Below are positions 60,795 through 64,000 of a stretch of DNA of 64,000 nucleotides, piece by piece. Below the pieces are notes generated by a model. The model saw nothing but the letters and a program-made list of their open reading frames with translations. It made no database searches and was not told the origin of the DNA. Origin of the DNA: Candidatus Thorarchaeota archaeon (GTDB lineage: Archaea; Asgardarchaeota; Thorarchaeia; Thorarchaeales; Thorarchaeaceae); the NCBI GenBank assembly GCA_011365025.1, contig RDOF01000007.1:43056-107055 (forward strand), read 5' to 3'. Numbering within the stretch: position 1 is the stretch's first letter; each line of letters begins with the position of its first letter. A program made the translations under genes and the position numbers.

Positions 60795-61904
60795 ATGTCC
60801 TATGATAAGTGTGTACGCTGTGGGTCATGCGTCAAGTTTTGCCCGCTCTTCGATGCAGTTGGCGAGGAGCAATTCTCGCCTCGTGGAAAACTTTACCTCC
60901 TGCAAGTAATGGACCAAATAGAAGGAGATGAGGAGCTTGCTAAGGAGTTTCGTCGGCTCCTATTCCAGTGCACGCTATGTGGGCGATGTACTGAGGTCTG
61001 CTCTTCTGATGTGGACCTTCTTCGTGTCTGGCATGAGCAGCGGGCAAAGGCAGTACAACAAGCTCCAGAGGAGTTCGAATACCTGGACTCTCTCAAAGAT
61101 GCCCTTGCCAACGTTGCTAATATTTACGGACTGGATCCAGAAGACCGAGCGGTCTACTGGTTGGACGAACTTGAAGATGAAATTCCTGGTCTTGCAGACA
61201 GGCTTTACGAGAAGGGGAAGACCGCAGACACCATGGTGTTTCTTGGTTGCTTGATGTCGTTTCGCTCAAGCCAGATGAATGTAGTACGCGCCTTATTCAA
61301 AATGCTAGAGGATCAGGGCGTCGACTACTTGGTAATGGGTGCAGAGGAGAATTGCTGTGGGCATCCGCTCTACCTAATGGGAAATGAAGAGGGAGCAAAA
61401 GAACTCAGGAACCACAACAAGACTGTCATCAAAGATGCCAAGACAAAGCAAGTAGTGACTTGCTGTCCTGGATGCCTGATACAGCTGCGGGAGTATCATA
61501 ATTTGGAAGGAGTTGAAGCACTTCATCATACGCAATTCTTCGACCGGACTATGAAAGAAATCCCAATATATCATCAAAGAGAGGAATTGGCCTATCACGA
61601 TCCCTGCGAACTCCACAGGATTCTGGGAATCAAAACCGAACCAAGATCTCTGATGAAGAAGATGGGAGTAGAGTACCGAGAGATGGAGGCGAGCTGTTGT
61701 GGCGGCGGCGGACTCCTCAGAATGACTGACCCGGGCTTGAGTGACATCATAATTCAGGCACGTTCTGCAAAGGAAAAACTTCGCGACGTGACGGTGGTCA
61801 CGGCATGTCCCTCATGTAGAGAACAACTCATGGCGAGCAACAATAAAACAAAGGACATAGTTGAGTTGCTAGTCGAGGCAATTGGCGAGGAGGAGGGCAA
61901 ATAG
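60795..61904 (+). CDS. Iron-sulfur subunit of glycolate/D-lactate oxidase type (GlcF/LutA/HdrD-like)
   Basis: Two [4Fe-4S] cluster motifs lie at the N-terminus: Cys6, 9, 12, 16 (CVRCGSCVKFC) and Cys59, 62, 65, 69 (CTLCGRCTEVC). Two CCG domains follow: NCCGHPLY and CCPGCLIQL, then HDPCELHR and SCCGGGGLLR. This is the pattern of GlcF and related subunits that pass electrons from a flavin subunit to a membrane or heterodisulfide acceptor. The flavin partner begins one base after the stop (61906). No membrane helix is visible, so it probably acts peripherally. Confidence 0.93.
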   Translation: MSYDKCVRCGSCVKFCPLFDAVGEEQFSPRGKLYLLQVMDQIEGDEELAKEFRRLLFQCTLCGRCTEVCSSDVDLLRVWHEQRAKAVQQAPEEFEYLDSLKDALANVANIYGLDPEDRAVYWLDELEDEIPGLADRLYEKGKTADTMVFLGCLMSFRSSQMNVVRALFKMLEDQGVDYLVMGAEENCCGHPLYLMGNEEGAKELRNHNKTVIKDAKTKQVVTCCPGCLIQLREYHNLEGVEALHHTQFFDRTMKEIPIYHQREELAYHDPCELHRILGIKTEPRSLMKKMGVEYREMEASCCGGGGLLRMTDPGLSDIIIQARSAKEKLRDVTVVTACPSCREQLMASNNKTKDIVELLVEAIGEEEGK

Positions 61905-61905
61905 C

Positions 61906-63243
61906 ATGAGAATCAGGGACATAGTCATAGGTGCCAATGCATCCATGTATTATCGACTGAATTTCAAGAAGATACGTGGAGTGTACTACCCTAGGACGGA
62001 AGGAGACATTCTAGCCGCCATTGAGTTTGCTAAAGAGCACGGGTACGACGTTACTCCAAAGGGGGGAGGATCAGGACTTAGTGGTGCATGTACTGGAGGA
62101 GACAAGGACCGCATTATGATAAGTAGTCTACAGATGCGTGAAGTGCTTTCAGTTTCTAAGGACATGGGATATGTTGATGTTCAACCAGGGGCATCGCCGG
62201 ATGACATCAATGCATTGCTTGAGCCAATGGGGATGAAGTTCTGGGTTGCACCCAGTAGTCGTGATATTGCGAGTGTTGGTGGGATTCTCAGTACGGATGG
62301 AGGCGGCAATGACACATGGGTCAATGGTACGATGCGCGATAACACGATTAGAGTTAAATTGGTCACTTATGATGGGCGTAGACTTTCAGTAACCTATGAT
62401 GGCGTCCGGTCCGACGACCCAGAGCTTGAGGCAGAGTTGAACAAGAGGGGAATGACCATTCACGATGTTGCAAGCTCTCACGGAACCCTTGGATTCATCA
62501 CGGAGATTCGCGTCGCAATTCGACCTCTCCACAACGAAGACACAATTGGAGCCATGGTGGAGTATTCCGACTATGATGCATTGGGCCATGCAATTCTCAA
62601 GATGATTGAGCTCAAATGCCCAATTAGATATGGAGAGTCAATCGTTATGGCCCACCCCGATGTACGCGAAGAGTTGAGGCCGCCTTTGCTTATTCTTGAG
62701 GCGCCAAATGATTTTGACATGGGAATATGTGACACAGGCAAAGTGAAAGGACTGGACAGGAAAGAACTGGCAAAAGCAAAGGACCTGCGAATCAAACTTC
62801 CAAAACGAAATCCGAAAACAGGAGTTCAATTTGCGCTCTTTGAGGGCTACGGTCTATATGGCGAGAGTCTGAAAGACATGAATCGGACTATTGCAGCTAT
62901 TGATGATTTGCTGCGAAGCCATGACCTTGTCCCCTTCGCGAAGTATGGGCATGCGCCAAGCAAATGGTATCTTGGGGACAATAGTGCAGCTTACGGCCTA
63001 ATCATGCATTCTCGCGAGATAAGACCAGAGGGAAAGTCAGGGCCAGACCTGTTCCAAACGGTTCAAGATATCGTCAATCTATGTGATGACATTGGCGTCA
63101 GAGCCAAGCCCGAGCACAAATGGCCTTTCAGTGACGAGGCGAAGAAGAAGAGGCTCGAGGAGCTACGTGCAGTCATCGGAGATGGATTCAACAGCTTCAT
63201 CTTGGACGAGTCGTGTGGAACAGTGTTGAGTTCCATGGTATAG
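61906..63243 (+). CDS. FAD-linked glycolate/D-lactate dehydrogenase subunit (GlcD-like)
   Basis: A 445-residue flavoprotein of the vanillyl-alcohol-oxidase group (FAD_binding_4 then FAD-oxidase_C). GVYYPRTEGDILAAIEFAKE, TPKGGGSGLSGACTGG and GILSTDGGGND are FAD-binding phrases. The likely substrate is a short 2-hydroxy acid such as D-lactate or glycolate; the exact one is not readable. The start is ATG at 61906, one base after the Fe-S gene stop, with GGAGGG upstream; the frame itself extends to 61882. The two subunits should form a complex, and the operon ends before the Orc1-like gene. Confidence 0.92.
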   Translation: MRIRDIVIGANASMYYRLNFKKIRGVYYPRTEGDILAAIEFAKEHGYDVTPKGGGSGLSGACTGGDKDRIMISSLQMREVLSVSKDMGYVDVQPGASPDDINALLEPMGMKFWVAPSSRDIASVGGILSTDGGGNDTWVNGTMRDNTIRVKLVTYDGRRLSVTYDGVRSDDPELEAELNKRGMTIHDVASSHGTLGFITEIRVAIRPLHNEDTIGAMVEYSDYDALGHAILKMIELKCPIRYGESIVMAHPDVREELRPPLLILEAPNDFDMGICDTGKVKGLDRKELAKAKDLRIKLPKRNPKTGVQFALFEGYGLYGESLKDMNRTIAAIDDLLRSHDLVPFAKYGHAPSKWYLGDNSAAYGLIMHSREIRPEGKSGPDLFQTVQDIVNLCDDIGVRAKPEHKWPFSDEAKKKRLEELRAVIGDGFNSFILDESCGTVLSSMV

Positions 63244-63279
63244 TAGCACTTGAATACTTTCGGTCATCTCAGTCAGGTG

Positions 63280-63287
63280 TTTATATA
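63280..63287 (+). promoter_or_regulatory. TATA box of the Orc1/Cdc6-like gene
   Basis: TTTATATA at 63280-63287 lies about 25 bases upstream of the ATG at 63307. Archaeal TATA boxes are centred about 26 bases before the transcription start, so the mRNA would begin at or near the start codon and be leaderless. Confidence 0.65.
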
Positions 63288-63306
63288 CCCTCTTCAAGAC
63301 CAGATT

Positions 63307-64000
63307 ATGATAGGAATGGTACGCCCACATCGTAGCCCGAGGGGTCTATTTGACCCATATTGGGTCCCTGAGAAGCTTCTTCACAGGGATCGTGAATTGG
63401 AAACCATTGATGGGATTTACCGAGACAGCTATGAGGAAGACTATGGTGTGAATTGCCTGGTGCACGGCATAACAGGGGTAGGGATGACTGTCTTCTCACG
63501 CTATTTCCTGACCAAGCTTGTGCCTCAACAGTTTGATGCACACACGGTATATGTGGACGCAAGGAAAAAGGACACACTTGAGATCATCTCTGAATTGAAT
63601 GACAAGATACACATGGAGACAGACACTCCAATCACCGTAGCCTTCGACTTGGATGTTCTCTGGATGAATTTCAAGCGAACCGCAGCTTCTGCCAACAAGA
63701 AGACTGTCTTCGTGGTTGATAATATAGATGAGAGGAACGAAGAGGTCTACTCAAAGCTTGCCCAACTCTCCAAGGAGATCAAGGCCAGCACCATAGGAGT
63801 GCTGAACAGCCACGATTATCGAATGCTCACCAAGGGCTCCGCAACAAAGATGGGGTATGACTTTGAGGTTCCTCTGGACACATACACGCAATCACAGCTC
63901 TACGAGATTGTGAGGATGCGAGTTGAGGATACGTTTCCGCTTGGATTGACGGAGGAAGTTGTGCGCTATATCACAGACTGCGTCATCGAATTCGATGCCG
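63307..64000 (+). CDS. Orc1/Cdc6-like AAA+ protein with degenerate Walker motifs, C-terminus cut by the window edge
   Basis: The frame is open from ATG 63307 to the right edge (231 residues). FDPYWVPEKLLHRDRELETI matches the opening of Orc1/Cdc6 proteins, which bind replication origins and load the MCM helicase. The Walker A position reads HGITGVGMT: the catalytic Lys of GxxGxGKT is Met. The Walker B position reads VFVVDNIDE: the expected Glu after the Asp is Asn. LDTYTQSQLYEIVRMRVEDTF matches the Orc1-type segment after sensor 1. It is therefore likely not an ATPase, and may be a regulatory or structural paralog. The C-terminal winged helix would lie beyond the edge. Confidence 0.75.
   Translation, partial: MIGMVRPHRSPRGLFDPYWVPEKLLHRDRELETIDGIYRDSYEEDYGVNCLVHGITGVGMTVFSRYFLTKLVPQQFDAHTVYVDARKKDTLEIISELNDKIHMETDTPITVAFDLDVLWMNFKRTAASANKKTVFVVDNIDERNEEVYSKLAQLSKEIKASTIGVLNSHDYRMLTKGSATKMGYDFEVPLDTYTQSQLYEIVRMRVEDTFPLGLTEEVVRYITDCVIEFDA

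Overview
This window looks like a chromosomal segment of an archaeon, most likely an Asgard-type (Thorarchaeia-like) lineage. The evidence is an XPB/Rad25 helicase, a replication factor C small-subunit-type clamp loader, an Orc1/Cdc6-like AAA+ protein, two RIO1-type kinases, an RPOM/TFS zinc ribbon, TldD/TldE, GTG and TTG starts with GGAGG-type ribosome binding sites, and a TATA-box promoter. The Asgard placement is inferred from family content and a longin/roadblock-like domain; no rRNA or other marker proves it. There are no tRNA or rRNA genes, insertion sequences, CRISPR arrays or phage genes. Coding density is high, and only two stretches without a gene reach about 300 bases (1181-1480 and 45524-46029).

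Layout. 1-10.6 kb is an exported-protease region: an edge-truncated subtilisin-like protein, a membrane coiled-coil protein, two large surface subtilases and a flavin disulfide-reductase-like protein. 10.6-13.4 kb is the tldD-tldE operon. 13.5-21.7 kb holds a TPR protein ending in a longin/roadblock-like domain, a GTPBP1-type GTPase, unknown proteins, an Ogt-type DNA repair protein, a squalene-cyclase-like repeat protein and an N-terminal TFS zinc ribbon. 21.8-24.2 kb is a serine-biosynthesis pair (DUF1015 gene and serC). 24.3-35.1 kb has a surface protease with a poly-Thr stalk, a ClC channel, a winged-helix protein followed by an operator-like region and a two-gene operon, tandem UspA proteins, a polytopic membrane protein, a gluzincin-like protease and a calcineurin-type phosphoesterase. 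35.1-43.8 kb has a DUF2207 protein with a Cys/His repeat tail, a radical SAM-SPASM enzyme with a PqqD-like domain, a D-amino-acid lyase/aldolase, a zinc-ribbon membrane protein and an MFS transporter.

43.8-53.9 kb is the information-processing centre of the window: two tandem RIO kinases, XPB, a small-molecule-kinase-like protein, a divergent clamp-loader subunit, a protein sharing XPB's N-terminal domain (TFIIH p52-like in concept), and a MetE-like barrel. 53.9-57.3 kb is an operon with three paralogous four-helix membrane proteins. 57.4-63.2 kb is metabolic: two peroxiredoxins, a SagB-type oxidoreductase, malic enzyme and a glycolate/D-lactate dehydrogenase pair. The right edge carries a truncated Orc1/Cdc6-like protein whose Walker motifs are degenerate.

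The strongest lead for an undescribed system is the XPB neighbourhood. XPB and a nearby 571-residue protein share about 150 residues of recognisable homology, which recalls the pseudo-symmetric XPB-p52 pairing of eukaryotic TFIIH. Other leads are the degenerate Orc1/Cdc6-like protein, the Cys/His repeat tail, the radical SAM protein with a peptide-recognition domain, and the repeated tandem duplications (RIO, UspA, peroxiredoxin, four-helix membrane proteins).
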